Origin: CAWBRT01 sp963814745
Lineage (GTDB): Bacteria; Acidobacteriota; Terriglobia; Terriglobales; Acidobacteriaceae
Assembly (NCBI GenBank): GCA_963814745.1
Contig: CAWFEA010000001.1
Location: forward strand, 310,001-374,000
Reading direction: 5' to 3'
DNA length: 64,000 nucleotides
The position numbers and the translations under genes are program-made. A model generated the notes under the pieces. That model saw only the letters and a list, made by a program, of their open reading frames with translations, did no database searches and was not told where the DNA came from. Of this stretch, positions 9,456 to 18,037 are shown in pieces (the stretch's first letter is position 1; the number at the start of each line of letters is the position of its first letter).

Positions 9456-10433
9456 TCACGTTCGCCCCGTCTTCACCCGGTCGAGGATCGTCGTGAGCAC
9501 CTGCTGCGCATCCTCCAATTCCAGCGAGAGCCTGGCGACAGCCAAATTCGGCAACTGTGCTCGCCAGGCATCAAGTTTGGTAGCGTCTTTTTCCGTCGTC
9601 AGGAAGCCATCGGCTCCGGCGCGGCCGGCCTCCCGGCAAAGTTCGTGGATGTCGCGTTCGCTGTAGCGATGATGATCGCGAAATGAATGATGACCGGCAG
9701 CTTGGACGCCGGCGCTTTCAAGATCGCGCAGCAAGCGCTCGGGCCCGGCAATCGCGCAAAATACGAACGGCTTCGCGGGAGATTGCTCGGGAATCTCAAC
9801 CTGCCTCCGCGCCCTCCAGACAGGTATGGACACAGGCAGCGCGGGAACGTCCCCTGGCTCGGACCAGATCACGGCGTCGGCGCGAGCGAGCGCAGACAGC
9901 GGCTCGCGCAACCGTCCCGCGGGCAGCAAGTGATCTTGAAGATCGAGCCGCGAAAGCAGCACGATGTCAAAGTCGCGTGCCAGTTGCCGATGCTGAAAAG
10001 CGTCGTCCAGCAGGTGCACATCCGCCCTAAAACGCCGCTCGGCCTCCAACCCCGCCTGGTAGCGACATTCACCAACGATCACCGGAACGCCCGCAAGCCG
10101 TCGCGCCATCATCAGCGGTTCATCGCCGAACTGCGATGCACTGCCGCCGGCATCGACCACCAACACTCCTGAAGTCCTGCGTCCGTAGCCGCGAGACAGG
10201 ATATCGGCGCGCGCTCCGCGCGCTTGCAGAAGCTCGGCAAGCAAAATCACCAACGGAGTCTTGCCGGCGCCGCCGACCGAAAGATTGCCGACGCTGATCA
10301 CCGGGCGGCGAAGGCGCCGCTGCTTCAATATTCCGCGGTCGTAAAGCGCGTTGCGCACAGCCACCACTGCCGAGAACAGGGCGGCGACGGGAGTTCCCAG
10401 CACGCACCCTAGTCCGCGCCGTGGGGTTTGCAT
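9456..10433 (-). CDS. lpxK: Tetraacyldisaccharide 4'-kinase
   Basis: 325-aa membrane-anchored lipid A kinase that phosphorylates the 4' position of lipid IV-A precursor. Seen: N-terminal hydrophobic helix (LGTPVAALFSAVVAV), ISVGNLSVGGAGKTPLVILL with the Walker A (GGAGKT), DDAFQHRQLARDFDI (LpxK signature) and the late DHHRYSERDI. ATG 10433 overlaps the waaA stop as ATGA, so it is preferred over an upstream in-frame start that lies inside waaA. Confidence 0.93.
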   Translation of the reverse strand: MQTPRRGLGCVLGTPVAALFSAVVAVRNALYDRGILKQRRLRRPVISVGNLSVGGAGKTPLVILLAELLQARGARADILSRGYGRRTSGVLVVDAGGSASQFGDEPLMMARRLAGVPVIVGECRYQAGLEAERRFRADVHLLDDAFQHRQLARDFDIVLLSRLDLQDHLLPAGRLREPLSALARADAVIWSEPGDVPALPVSIPVWRARRQVEIPEQSPAKPFVFCAIAGPERLLRDLESAGVQAAGHHSFRDHHRYSERDIHELCREAGRAGADGFLTTEKDATKLDAWRAQLPNLAVARLSLELEDAQQVLTTILDRVKTGRT

Positions 10434-11773
10434 CAGTCGATCCTCCGGGTCAGCAGCCTTTCCAATTCGGCAAGCGTGCATTCGGTGGCTCCCTGGTTTG
10501 CCTTCAGGATCCCGAGCGCCCGTTCGCCGAGCTGCTTACGTTCCACCGGGTCGGCCAGCAGACGCAGCAGCGCGGATTGAAGTTCGTGCGGGTCGCGCAC
10601 CACCAGAACTCCGCCGCCGCCGGCAAATTTCTCCACGATGTCGCGGAAGTTTTCGGTGTGCGGTCCGACTACGATCGGAACGCCAAAACCCGCCGGCTCC
10701 AGGATGTTGTGGCCGCCGCATGGGGCCAGGCTGCCACCGACAAAAGCAACGTACGCCAACGAATAAACCGCCGCCAATTCTCCGATGCTGTCGAGCAGGA
10801 GAACGCTCCCGGAAGTCACGTTTCGCGGCCACTCCGGATAGGATCGCCGAGTGAAAGCAATGCCGTAATTGCCAAGTAAATGGGCCACGGCGTCGAAGCG
10901 CTCTTTATGCCGGGGGGCAAGGATGACGAGAGCCCGCGGATGCTGTCCGAGGATGGCGCGGAGAGTGGCGCACAGCATTTGCTCTTCGCCCTCCACCGTG
11001 CTGCCGAAGACGACGATGGGCCCGGCGCTGATTTCCTGCACGCGGACGAGCAGTCGCCCGACTTCGGGATGGGCGTCGGGGGTAGCGGCGTCGAACTTGA
11101 GGTTCCCCGCCGTCTTTATGCGACCCTGCTCCGCGCCGATGCCGGTGAGCCGCCCCGTATCTTCTTCGGTCTGCGCCAGAAAGCAATCCACGTTCCGCAA
11201 TACCAGGCGCAACAGGGAGGCAAATCTTCGGTAGCGCGGATACGAGCGGTCTGAAATGCGCGTGTTCACCACCGCAACCGCCGCGCCGGAGCAGTGCGCG
11301 ATCCGCAGAAAATTAGGCCAGAACTCGGTTTCGACAATCACCACCAGTTTCGGACGAAGCAGGCGCACGTACGGGTGAAGGGCAAAGCTGAGATCGAGCG
11401 GGAAGTAGAAAACATTCTCCGCGCCGAAGCGCTCGCCCGCCAACTTGTGGCCGGTGCTGGTGGTGGTGGAGATGGCAATCGCGTAACCCGCGAAACGTTT
11501 GCGCATTTGCTGGGTGAGCCCGGCCACGGCAAGAACTTCGCCGACCGACACCGCATGCACCCAGATGACCGGCTTGCCGGCCGCAGCCAGGGAACGCAAC
11601 TGAGGCGGCAGCATTCCGAGCCGATTGCCGATTCCCTCGCGGTACTTCCCCTGCCGCAGCAGGCGCGCCAACCAATAGGGAGCGCTGGCCAACAAGGCAA
11701 CGGCCAGCAGCAGATTGTAGATGACGTACACTGCTTCCATTGTATTCGACCACGGCAAAGGCAACAGCGCCAT
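10433..11773 (-). CDS. waaA: 3-deoxy-D-manno-octulosonic acid (Kdo) transferase
   Basis: 446-aa GT30 enzyme attaching Kdo to lipid IV-A on the cytoplasmic face of the inner membrane. N-terminal membrane anchor (VIYNLLLAVALLASAPYWLA), then WVHAVSVGEVLAVAGL, TTTSTGHKLA, FYFPLDLSFALHPYVR and VIVETEFWPNFLR, all KdtA hallmarks, and a GT-B C-terminal half with FVGGSLAPCGGHNILEPAGFGVPIVVGPH. A second ATG twelve codons downstream is an alternative start. Translationally coupled to lpxK. Confidence 0.93.
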   Translation of the reverse strand: MALLPLPWSNTMEAVYVIYNLLLAVALLASAPYWLARLLRQGKYREGIGNRLGMLPPQLRSLAAAGKPVIWVHAVSVGEVLAVAGLTQQMRKRFAGYAIAISTTTSTGHKLAGERFGAENVFYFPLDLSFALHPYVRLLRPKLVVIVETEFWPNFLRIAHCSGAAVAVVNTRISDRSYPRYRRFASLLRLVLRNVDCFLAQTEEDTGRLTGIGAEQGRIKTAGNLKFDAATPDAHPEVGRLLVRVQEISAGPIVVFGSTVEGEEQMLCATLRAILGQHPRALVILAPRHKERFDAVAHLLGNYGIAFTRRSYPEWPRNVTSGSVLLLDSIGELAAVYSLAYVAFVGGSLAPCGGHNILEPAGFGVPIVVGPHTENFRDIVEKFAGGGGVLVVRDPHELQSALLRLLADPVERKQLGERALGILKANQGATECTLAELERLLTRRID

Positions 11774-11866
11774 GACTGGGGATTGCGAGCAAAGTTGCGC
11801 TAGAAGTCCCAGGGCGGGTTCCGAGAACGTGGCGCACGTCGCCGGCAGAGCGGGCAGGCGAGCGGC

Positions 11867-12595
11867 TCAGTGGCTGAGAATCTTCGAGAGGAATAGCTGC
11901 GCCCGCTCCGAATGCGGCGCGCCGAAGAAGTGTTCTTTGGCGGCGTCCTCCACAATAGATCCGTGATCCATGAAGATGACGCGATGCGCGACTTTTTTGG
12001 CGAATCCCATCTCGTGAGTCACGACCATCATCGTCATACCTTCGGTGGCAAGCTTGACCATCACATCGAGCACTTCATTGATCATTTCCGGATCGAGCGC
12101 CGAGGTGGGCTCGTCGAAGAGCATGCAGATCGGGTCCATGGCCAAGGCTCGGGCGATGGCCACACGCTGCTGCTGGCCGCCGGAAAGCTCGCCCGGATGC
12201 TTCGCCGCCTGGTCCCGGAGTCCAACCCGGTCGAGCAATATGAAAGCTCTTTCGATGGCTTCATCTTTCTTCCGTTTGAGCACCTTGACCTGGGCGATCG
12301 TCAGGTTTTCCATCACCGTCATGTGGGGAAATAGCTCAAAGTGCTGGAAGACCATGCCGACGTGCGCCCGCAGCTTGGGAAGGTCGGTCTTGCGATCGCC
12401 TACGGAAGTGTTATTCACAATGATGGTGCCCTTTTGAAACGGCTCCAGACCGTTGACGCACTTGATCAGCGTGCTTTTGCCGGAGCCGGAAGGGCCGCAG
12501 ACGACCACCACCTCTCCTTTCTTGACTTCCGTGCTGCAATCCTTGAGAACCTGGAAGCTGCCGTACCACTTGGAAACGTCCTGAATCGAGATCAT
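11867..12595 (-). CDS. Polar amino acid ABC transporter ATP-binding protein (GlnQ/GltL type)
   Basis: 242-aa ABC ATPase: Walker A CGPSGSGKSTLIKCVN, Q-loop VFQHFELFPHMTVMENL, signature LSGGQQQRVAIARALAM, Walker B CMLFDEPTSALD, H-loop VVTHEMGF. These match the GlnQ/GltL/HisP group. ATG 12595 forms an ATGA overlap with the permease stop. It energises uptake through the two permeases directly upstream. Confidence 0.92.
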   Translation of the reverse strand: MISIQDVSKWYGSFQVLKDCSTEVKKGEVVVVCGPSGSGKSTLIKCVNGLEPFQKGTIIVNNTSVGDRKTDLPKLRAHVGMVFQHFELFPHMTVMENLTIAQVKVLKRKKDEAIERAFILLDRVGLRDQAAKHPGELSGGQQQRVAIARALAMDPICMLFDEPTSALDPEMINEVLDVMVKLATEGMTMMVVTHEMGFAKKVAHRVIFMDHGSIVEDAAKEHFFGAPHSERAQLFLSKILSH

Positions 12596-13269
12596 GCCGC
12601 CACCTTCTGCTCTTGCAGCCGCTTGACCAGATAAGACAGCGCCGAGCAGATTACGAAATAAACCGCGCCCGCAAACAACAACAGCTCCACCAGCCGGCCA
12701 TCGCGCTCGCCCACCTTCTGGGCGCTGCCGAAGAAATCCGCCAGCCCGATAACGTAGACCAGCGAGGTGTCCTGAAACAGAATGATGGTCTGGGTCAGCA
12801 AAAGCGGAACCATGTTGCGAAAGGCCTGCGGCAGCACGATCAGGCCCATCACCTGGACGTAGCTCATGCCGAGCGCAAAGCCGGCCTGGGCCTGGCCCTT
12901 GGGGACACTCTGGATTCCCGCGCGAATGATCTCCGAATAGTAGGTCGCCTGAAACATCGAGAAGGCAACCAGCGCGGAGGTCAGCCGGATATCCCGCGTG
13001 GCCCCGCCAAACAATGCCTGGATGGCTTGAGGCACGATCAGGAAAAACCAGAGAATCACCATGACGAACGGGATGGACCGAAGCAGGTTGACGTAGGCCG
13101 CGGCCGGCTTGGCCAGAAAACTCATGGACGAGAGCCGCGCCACCGCCAGCAGGGTGCCGCAAACGATCCCGAAAAACACTGCCGTCAGGGTTATTTCCAG
13201 GGTAATGACCGCGCCCTTTGCCAGAAAGGGGAGCGCGCCGGGAATGGAACTCCAGTCGAATTCGTACAT
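12592..13269 (-). CDS. Amino acid ABC transporter permease (GltK type)
   Basis: 225-aa inner-membrane permease of the His/Glu/Gln/Arg family with about five membrane helices and the EAA loop near SEIIRAGIQSVPKGQAQAG (interaction with the ATPase), then VVLPQAFRNMVPLLL-type sequence. It begins MYEFDWSSIPGALPFLAKG, usual for the second permease. Lies 7 bp after the other permease and overlaps the ATPase gene. Confidence 0.9.
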   Translation of the reverse strand: MYEFDWSSIPGALPFLAKGAVITLEITLTAVFFGIVCGTLLAVARLSSMSFLAKPAAAYVNLLRSIPFVMVILWFFLIVPQAIQALFGGATRDIRLTSALVAFSMFQATYYSEIIRAGIQSVPKGQAQAGFALGMSYVQVMGLIVLPQAFRNMVPLLLTQTIILFQDTSLVYVIGLADFFGSAQKVGERDGRLVELLLFAGAVYFVICSALSYLVKRLQEQKVAA

Positions 13270-13276
13270 GCTTCCC

Positions 13277-14014
13277 TTATTTGGCTACCATGAAGCCCGG
13301 AACCCGCGTGTGCCGCTCGATCCAACGCATGAAGAACATCACTATCATGTTGACGACCAGGTAGAGCAAGGTGACGGCGATGAACGCCTCGTACGGCTGC
13401 GCCGTGTAATCCACCAACTGCTGGGCCTGGCGGGAGAGCTCGACGAACCCGATCGTCGTGGCGACCGCCGAGTTCTTGATGCAATTGAGAAACTCCGACG
13501 TGAGCGGAGGAAGGATGATGCGAAACGCCATCGGCAGCAGAACATGACGATAGGTCTGCCCAAGCGTCAGTCCCATGGCGAGTCCCGCGCCGCGCTGTCC
13601 AGGACCGAGTGAGTTGATTCCGGCGCGCACCTGCTCGACGATACGCGCCGAGGTAAACAGTCCCAGGCAGAGCCATGCCGCGACAAACTCCTGTAGGATG
13701 GGATTTAACTGTTTGAACCAGTCGCCAATCTTTACCGGCAGCAGTTCGGGGATTACGAAGTACCACATGAACAACTGCACCAGCAGCGGAATGTTGCGAA
13801 AGACCGCCACATATGCCACCGCCAACCCCGACAGAAAACGGTTGGACAGAGTCCGCAGAATGCCGAGAGGAATGCCGACCAAAAGAGCGGTAAACCAGGA
13901 ACAGAAAGACAGCGCCACCGTCCATTGCAGGCCGACCAGCAGCCAGCCAAGGTACGTCGTTTCTCCCGACGGGACTGGTTGCAGAAAAACCGACCAGTTC
14001 CATTGATAGTGCAT
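13277..14014 (-). CDS. Amino acid ABC transporter permease (GltJ type)
   Basis: 245-aa membrane permease with the same family features: WTVALSFCSWFTALLVG first helix, FRNIPLLVQLFMWYF, and the EAA loop ARIVEQVRAGINSLGPGQRGAG. MHYQWNWSVF is the typical GltJ opening. First gene of the three-gene operon. No periplasmic binding protein (GltI) gene is found upstream: the 256 bp before dgt hold no coding frame I can support. Confidence 0.9.
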   Translation of the reverse strand: MHYQWNWSVFLQPVPSGETTYLGWLLVGLQWTVALSFCSWFTALLVGIPLGILRTLSNRFLSGLAVAYVAVFRNIPLLVQLFMWYFVIPELLPVKIGDWFKQLNPILQEFVAAWLCLGLFTSARIVEQVRAGINSLGPGQRGAGLAMGLTLGQTYRHVLLPMAFRIILPPLTSEFLNCIKNSAVATTIGFVELSRQAQQLVDYTAQPYEAFIAVTLLYLVVNMIVMFFMRWIERHTRVPGFMVAK

Positions 14015-14270
14015 TGCTGACCCCTATCTCCGCATCGAGGTTGTGGATACACCTTTCGAGTTCTACCGGAATTGAATAAGAGGCTACTCTTGATTCGGGG
14101 AACTCGTCTAGATCAAGTTTCTGATTGCGCCTATAAAGAAGCCTTATTCCCGGCGTACCTGCTGTCGCGCGTGCTGCTTTGATTGCCGGAGTTTGGGCAA
14201 AACCATTCCGTATAGCCCGGCTGCTTTTCCGGGATACACGTCTTCGCCAAACTGTTCTAGACTCTAAGCC

Positions 14271-15383
14271 ATGCTCGCCGAATATGCCGTTCGGGTTGAG
14301 AACTCTCGCGGGCGCCGCTACCCGGAGCCCGAGCATGCCTATCGCACCGCCTTTCAACGCGATCGCGACCGCATCATTCACGCCCGCGCCTTCCGCCGGC
14401 TTGAGGATAAGACTCAGGTTTTCACCCACCGCATCTCCGATCACTTCCGCACCCGGCTGACGCATACCATCGAAGTTGCGCAAATCTCGCGTACTATCGC
14501 ATCACGCCTCAACTTAAATGCCGATCTGGTCGAGGCTCTTGCCTTGGTGCATGACATCGGGCACCCGCCCTTCGGACACGCCGGCGAAGTCGCCTTGGAC
14601 GCGGTTATGCAACGCCACGGCTTGCGCTTCGACCACAATCTGCACGCCCTGCGCATCGTTGAAAGCTTTGAGATGCGCTATCTCAATTTCGCCGGCTTGA
14701 ATCTCACCTTCGAGGTGCGCGAAGGCATCATCAAGCATTCGCGGGACTACGATGCCGGCCAGCACCCGGAGCTGGCGGAATACCTGCTCAACCAGCGTCC
14801 CCCGTTGGAAGCGCAGTTGATTGATCTGGCCGATGAGATTGCCTACAACACCGCCGACCTGGACGATGGCTTCGAGGCCAAACTCCTGCCCATCGGCGAA
14901 ATCCTTGAGCGGGTGCATATCTTCGAGCGCTTCTACCGGGAGCTCGACAAGCAGCATCCCCAGGCCCCTGCCAAACTCAAATTCAACGAGGCGCTCAAGC
15001 GCATGTTGGATCGCTTTGTCACCGGCCTGATCGATACCACTATCGAGCGCGTGCGCGAGGCGGGAATCCGCACCCTGGAAGACGTCAGGAATTGGCCTGA
15101 GAGGCTCGCCGCCTTCGGTCCCGAAATTGACTGCGAGCGGCGCGAAGCAAAAGCGTTCCTCTGCGAAAAGCTCTACTACAGCCCCACTCTCAAGCCGCAG
15201 AAGGCCATCGCGCAGCAGATCGTAACCGAACTGTTTGACCATTGGTTGGCCCATCCGGATGAACTGCCGCGGAGTTACCAGGAGATAGCCGGCATCTCAT
15301 CTCTCCCCCGCACCATATGCGACTATGTTGCCGGTATGACCGACGGTTTCATCCTGCAGCAGCATCGCAACTTGATCGGCTGA
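14271..15383 (+). CDS. dgt: Deoxyguanosinetriphosphate triphosphohydrolase-like protein
   Basis: 370-aa HD-domain protein of the dNTPase family. Opens YPEPEHAYRTAFQRDRDRIIHARAFRRLEDKTQVF, contains the HD motif LVHDIGHPPFGHAGE near residue 95 with the preceding histidine in HTIEVAQISR, and later IDLADEIAYNTADLDDG, all Dgt-like features. Removes triphosphate from dNTPs, so it may affect nucleotide pools or phage DNA synthesis. Length fits the short dGTPase-like subgroup. Confidence 0.88.
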   Translation: MLAEYAVRVENSRGRRYPEPEHAYRTAFQRDRDRIIHARAFRRLEDKTQVFTHRISDHFRTRLTHTIEVAQISRTIASRLNLNADLVEALALVHDIGHPPFGHAGEVALDAVMQRHGLRFDHNLHALRIVESFEMRYLNFAGLNLTFEVREGIIKHSRDYDAGQHPELAEYLLNQRPPLEAQLIDLADEIAYNTADLDDGFEAKLLPIGEILERVHIFERFYRELDKQHPQAPAKLKFNEALKRMLDRFVTGLIDTTIERVREAGIRTLEDVRNWPERLAAFGPEIDCERREAKAFLCEKLYYSPTLKPQKAIAQQIVTELFDHWLAHPDELPRSYQEIAGISSLPRTICDYVAGMTDGFILQQHRNLIG

Positions 15384-15438
15384 GGTTCAGGCTTTCTCTC
15401 CCGGCCGCGGCGAAGCCGCCGTTCAGAGCTCGCAGAAA

Positions 15439-15630
15439 ATGGCCGACTCGGTGGTGCGTTACCTGGTGCTGAATCATGAGATTCCGGTATATCGGATTTA
15501 CGAGCTTGGCATGGGAAACGCCTCCGTGCAGAATACCGGCGAGGCGGCGCCGAGGGCTCGCACCAATGTCAGAAGTGTCGAGGTAACGGTTCTGAAGAAC
15601 GGCATCGATCAACTCGCCCAGGCCCGTTAA
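15439..15630 (+). pseudogene. C-terminal remnant of an OmpA-like domain protein
   Basis: The frame from 15439 reads ADSVVRYLVLNHEIPVYRIYELGMGNA and ends ARTNVRSVEVTVLKN, which resembles the last third of an OmpA/MotB peptidoglycan-binding domain. The frame has no credible start or N-terminal part and sits in a 336-bp gap after dgt, so I read it as a decayed fragment. Confidence 0.45.
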
Positions 15631-15661
15631 GTTATCAGTTCGTGGTCAGTTTTGTCCAGCC

Positions 15662-15696
15662 AAAACCTCTCGCCATGTGCGGGAGGTTTTTGTTTT
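15662..15696 (+). terminator. Rho-independent terminator
   Basis: A 12-bp stem (AAAACCTCTCGC with GCGGGAGGTTTT, one G-T pair) around a 5-base loop, followed by TGTTTT. It sits between the OmpA remnant and ogt and would end transcription from dgt. Confidence 0.7.
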
Positions 15697-15719
15697 CCTA
15701 TCGGCTGGCTTGAGCGAGA

Positions 15720-16322
15720 ATGAGCAGGTGGCTCCGATGCGGTATTCGCTCGGTCCCCTTGCTTATCGTGCTGATTCATTACGCAAATTTCGATTCGCCC
15801 ATCGGTCGATTACGGATCGCGGCAACTGAGAAAGGCCTCGCCTTGCTGGAGTTCGCACGTCACCGCCAATCGAGTGCGGCGGCGGCGAGCGTGCATGGAG
15901 CAACTTCAAACTTCGCCCGACTCGGTGCCCATTCGCCGTCGGAGGCGGTGGAATCGATTGAAGAGCTAGAGCCTTACCTGGCTCAACTGCGGCAGTACTT
16001 TGCCGGTGAGCGGCGTGAATTCACGGTCCCCCTTGATCTTCGCGGAACCGAATTTCAGCTTCGATGCTGGCATGCCCTGCTAAGCATCGGCTACGGCGAG
16101 ATCCGGACTTATGCGCAGATCGCGCGGGCGGTCGGATCGCCCAAAGGATTTCGCGCCGTGGGCGCGGCCAACGGTGCCAATCCCGTATCGGTTATTGTTC
16201 CCTGTCATCGGGTTATCGCCTCCAATGGCACGGTTGGCGGATATGGCGGAGGGCTGGAAGTGAAAGAGAAGCTGCTTCGTCTCGAAGGCGCCTGGCCCAT
16301 CTGCGCCGGCCGATTGTTTTGA
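15720..16322 (+). CDS. ogt: Methylated-DNA--protein-cysteine S-methyltransferase
   Basis: 200-aa suicide DNA repair protein that removes alkyl groups from O6-methylguanine. The C-terminal domain has GTEFQLRCWHALLSIGYGE, the helix-turn-helix TYAQIARAVGSPKGFRAVG and the active-site VIVPCHRVI with the acceptor cysteine, followed by GGYGGGLEVKEKLLRLE. The first 20 residues (MSRWLRCGIRSV...) are atypical; the family usually begins near HYANFDSPIGRL, so a later start is possible. Confidence 0.9.
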   Translation: MSRWLRCGIRSVPLLIVLIHYANFDSPIGRLRIAATEKGLALLEFARHRQSSAAAASVHGATSNFARLGAHSPSEAVESIEELEPYLAQLRQYFAGERREFTVPLDLRGTEFQLRCWHALLSIGYGEIRTYAQIARAVGSPKGFRAVGAANGANPVSVIVPCHRVIASNGTVGGYGGGLEVKEKLLRLEGAWPICAGRLF

Positions 16323-16382
16323 ACATCCCGCATTTCGCCGCAATGTAATTTCGTCATGTTGTAATTGCTAAGAGTTATTCCG

Positions 16383-16420
16383 AGTGGGAATTCACCCTGC
16401 ACCTCGGGTGTTTTCCCGCT
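16383..16420 (+). other. Nested hairpin in the ogt-hemA intergenic region
   Basis: An outer stem (AGTGGGAA with TTCCCGCT) encloses an inner stem (CACCC with GGGTG). No T-run follows, so it may be a structured leader of the HemA-like gene rather than a simple terminator. Seen directly; role inferred. Confidence 0.4.
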
Positions 16421-16553
16421 AACCGAGACTAGTCAGTGGGCCCTCTCGCTATCCACGAGAAGCTATGTTGTTCTAAAGAATCGTAATTCGGAAATTCTGG
16501 TTTTTGGCAGGTCAGATGCCCTGTTGGAGAGTGCCGTCTCAAGGGGAAAAACG

Positions 16554-17844
16554 GTGGATCCAGCCTTGGTGATTATCGGCGTCAGTTTTCGCAATGCACC
16601 GATTGAGATTCGCGAAAAATTCTGGATCAGTGAGTCAAGCTACGCCGAAACGCTCGGCGAGCTACTCCAGTGCGAAGCGGTTGAGGAAGTCGCGGTACTG
16701 TCAACCTGCAATCGCACCGAGTTCATCGTGTGGACAGCCGATGCCTCCCAGGCTGCCAACTCGATTCTGCGGTATTTGACCCGCGAATACGATCTCCGCT
16801 TGAGCGAGTGGTCGAAGTTCCACCGGCACGTGGACAATGCAGCCATGACTTACCTGCTAAGGCTGGCCTCGGGGCTGGATTCACTGGTGTTCGGCGAAGC
16901 CGATATCACGGCAAGCATTGAGTTCACCTACCGCGCCGGCGTGCAGGCACAATCGACGGGCCGCTGCCTGGAGGCAATTCTGCTGGAGGCGCTCGCGGTT
17001 GCACGTCGCGTGCGAACCGAAACCGAAATTGCTTCGATCCTCTCCCAGAACTCGGCGGTTCCCCTTCAAGCTTGCCCGCCAGATTTGCGGTGATCTTGAA
17101 AAATGCGGGTTGGTCATCTTTGGCAGCGGCAAGAAAAGTCGGCGGCTCGCCCAACTTTTCCGTGACGCCGGGATGACTCGAGTCGAAGTGATGCCGCCAA
17201 ATCGGGGTCACGAGGCACTCAATACTGCTCTGAACTCAGCCGATTTGCTGCTTACCTGCTTGCCGGATGCCGGCTTTGCGCTGCAACGAATCCATGTGGC
17301 CGAGTTCGCCCGCGGGCGGGAGCGCCGGTTGGTAATGATCGATACCGCGGTGCCGCGGAACGTCGATCCAAGCGCGTGCGACGTGCCTGGAGTGGTGCTC
17401 GAGAACATCGATCAACTGAACGAATTCGTTTTGCGCAACGCCAAGCAGCAGCACAATCTAGTGGTTCAGGCGGAAAAAATTATCAGTCGCGAAGATGCCG
17501 GATTCCTCGGGCGGGTGGCAAGCGCGCAGGTGAATCCCGTGATCGTGGGGTTTCGTTCGCACCTGGAACGGATTTGCAGTGAAGAACTGGAACGTCTGAA
17601 CGAAACGTATGGCCCGTTTACCGAAGAGCAGCACCAAGTCCTGAATGTCCTGGCTGAACACCTGATGCAGCGCATAGCGGGTTCGCTTTCCCGGACTCTG
17701 GCCGATTCGGCCAGTACCTCTGAGGAGGAGATGCTTTCGAATATGTTGCACGGAATGTTCCATGTGGAAGCATCGGCGGCAGCCGCCGGGCAAGGCGCCG
17801 GGACAATAAACAGCAAGTGTGCACCTTTGGAAGAGCAAGAGTAG
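16554..17844 (+). pseudogene. Divergent glutamyl-tRNA reductase (HemA-like), frameshifted
   Basis: Starts GTG 16554 after aagggg. First frame: VIIGVSFRNAPIEIREKF, the catalytic-cysteine motif LSTCNRTEFIVW, LASGLDSLVFGEADI, and ARRVRTETEI. A one-base excess in the C4 run at 17061-17064 moves the reading to the next frame, which carries the Rossmann part VIFGSGKKSRRLAQLF, IDTAVPRNVDPSA and a C-terminal dimerisation-like helix. Two canonical patches are altered: the usual GExQIxGQ is GEADITAS, and the glycine-rich loop is GSGKKS. Either a diverged paralogue or a decaying gene; catalytic Cys is kept. Confidence 0.78.
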
Positions 17845-17958
17845 CTCGGGTATGGATTCTGGCCGGCAGCTCGCTGCCGCCCGCGGTCTGAGAAGTCTCT
17901 GCGACTGGGGCTTAAGGGCAACCAACGCAAGTTGTTGAGCGCCGTTAATACCCTTTAT

Positions 17959-17994
17959 CCGGACAGGGCTGCGCAGATCCTGTCCGGTTTTTTT
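17959..17994 (+). terminator. Strong rho-independent terminator
   Basis: Perfect 9-bp stem CCGGACAGG / CCTGTCCGG with an 11-base loop followed by seven Ts. It ends the HemA-like transcript and separates it from the convergent response regulator gene. Confidence 0.88.
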
Positions 17995-18037
17995 CCGACA
18001 AGGACTGCGCTGATACAGAAAGCCGTTCCTGGCCGAT

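Noticed and set aside
13191..14483. 430-aa minus-strand open frame across the permease and dgt start
   Set aside because: Shadow of the gltJ-type gene in another frame; no domain and it runs through the intergenic region.
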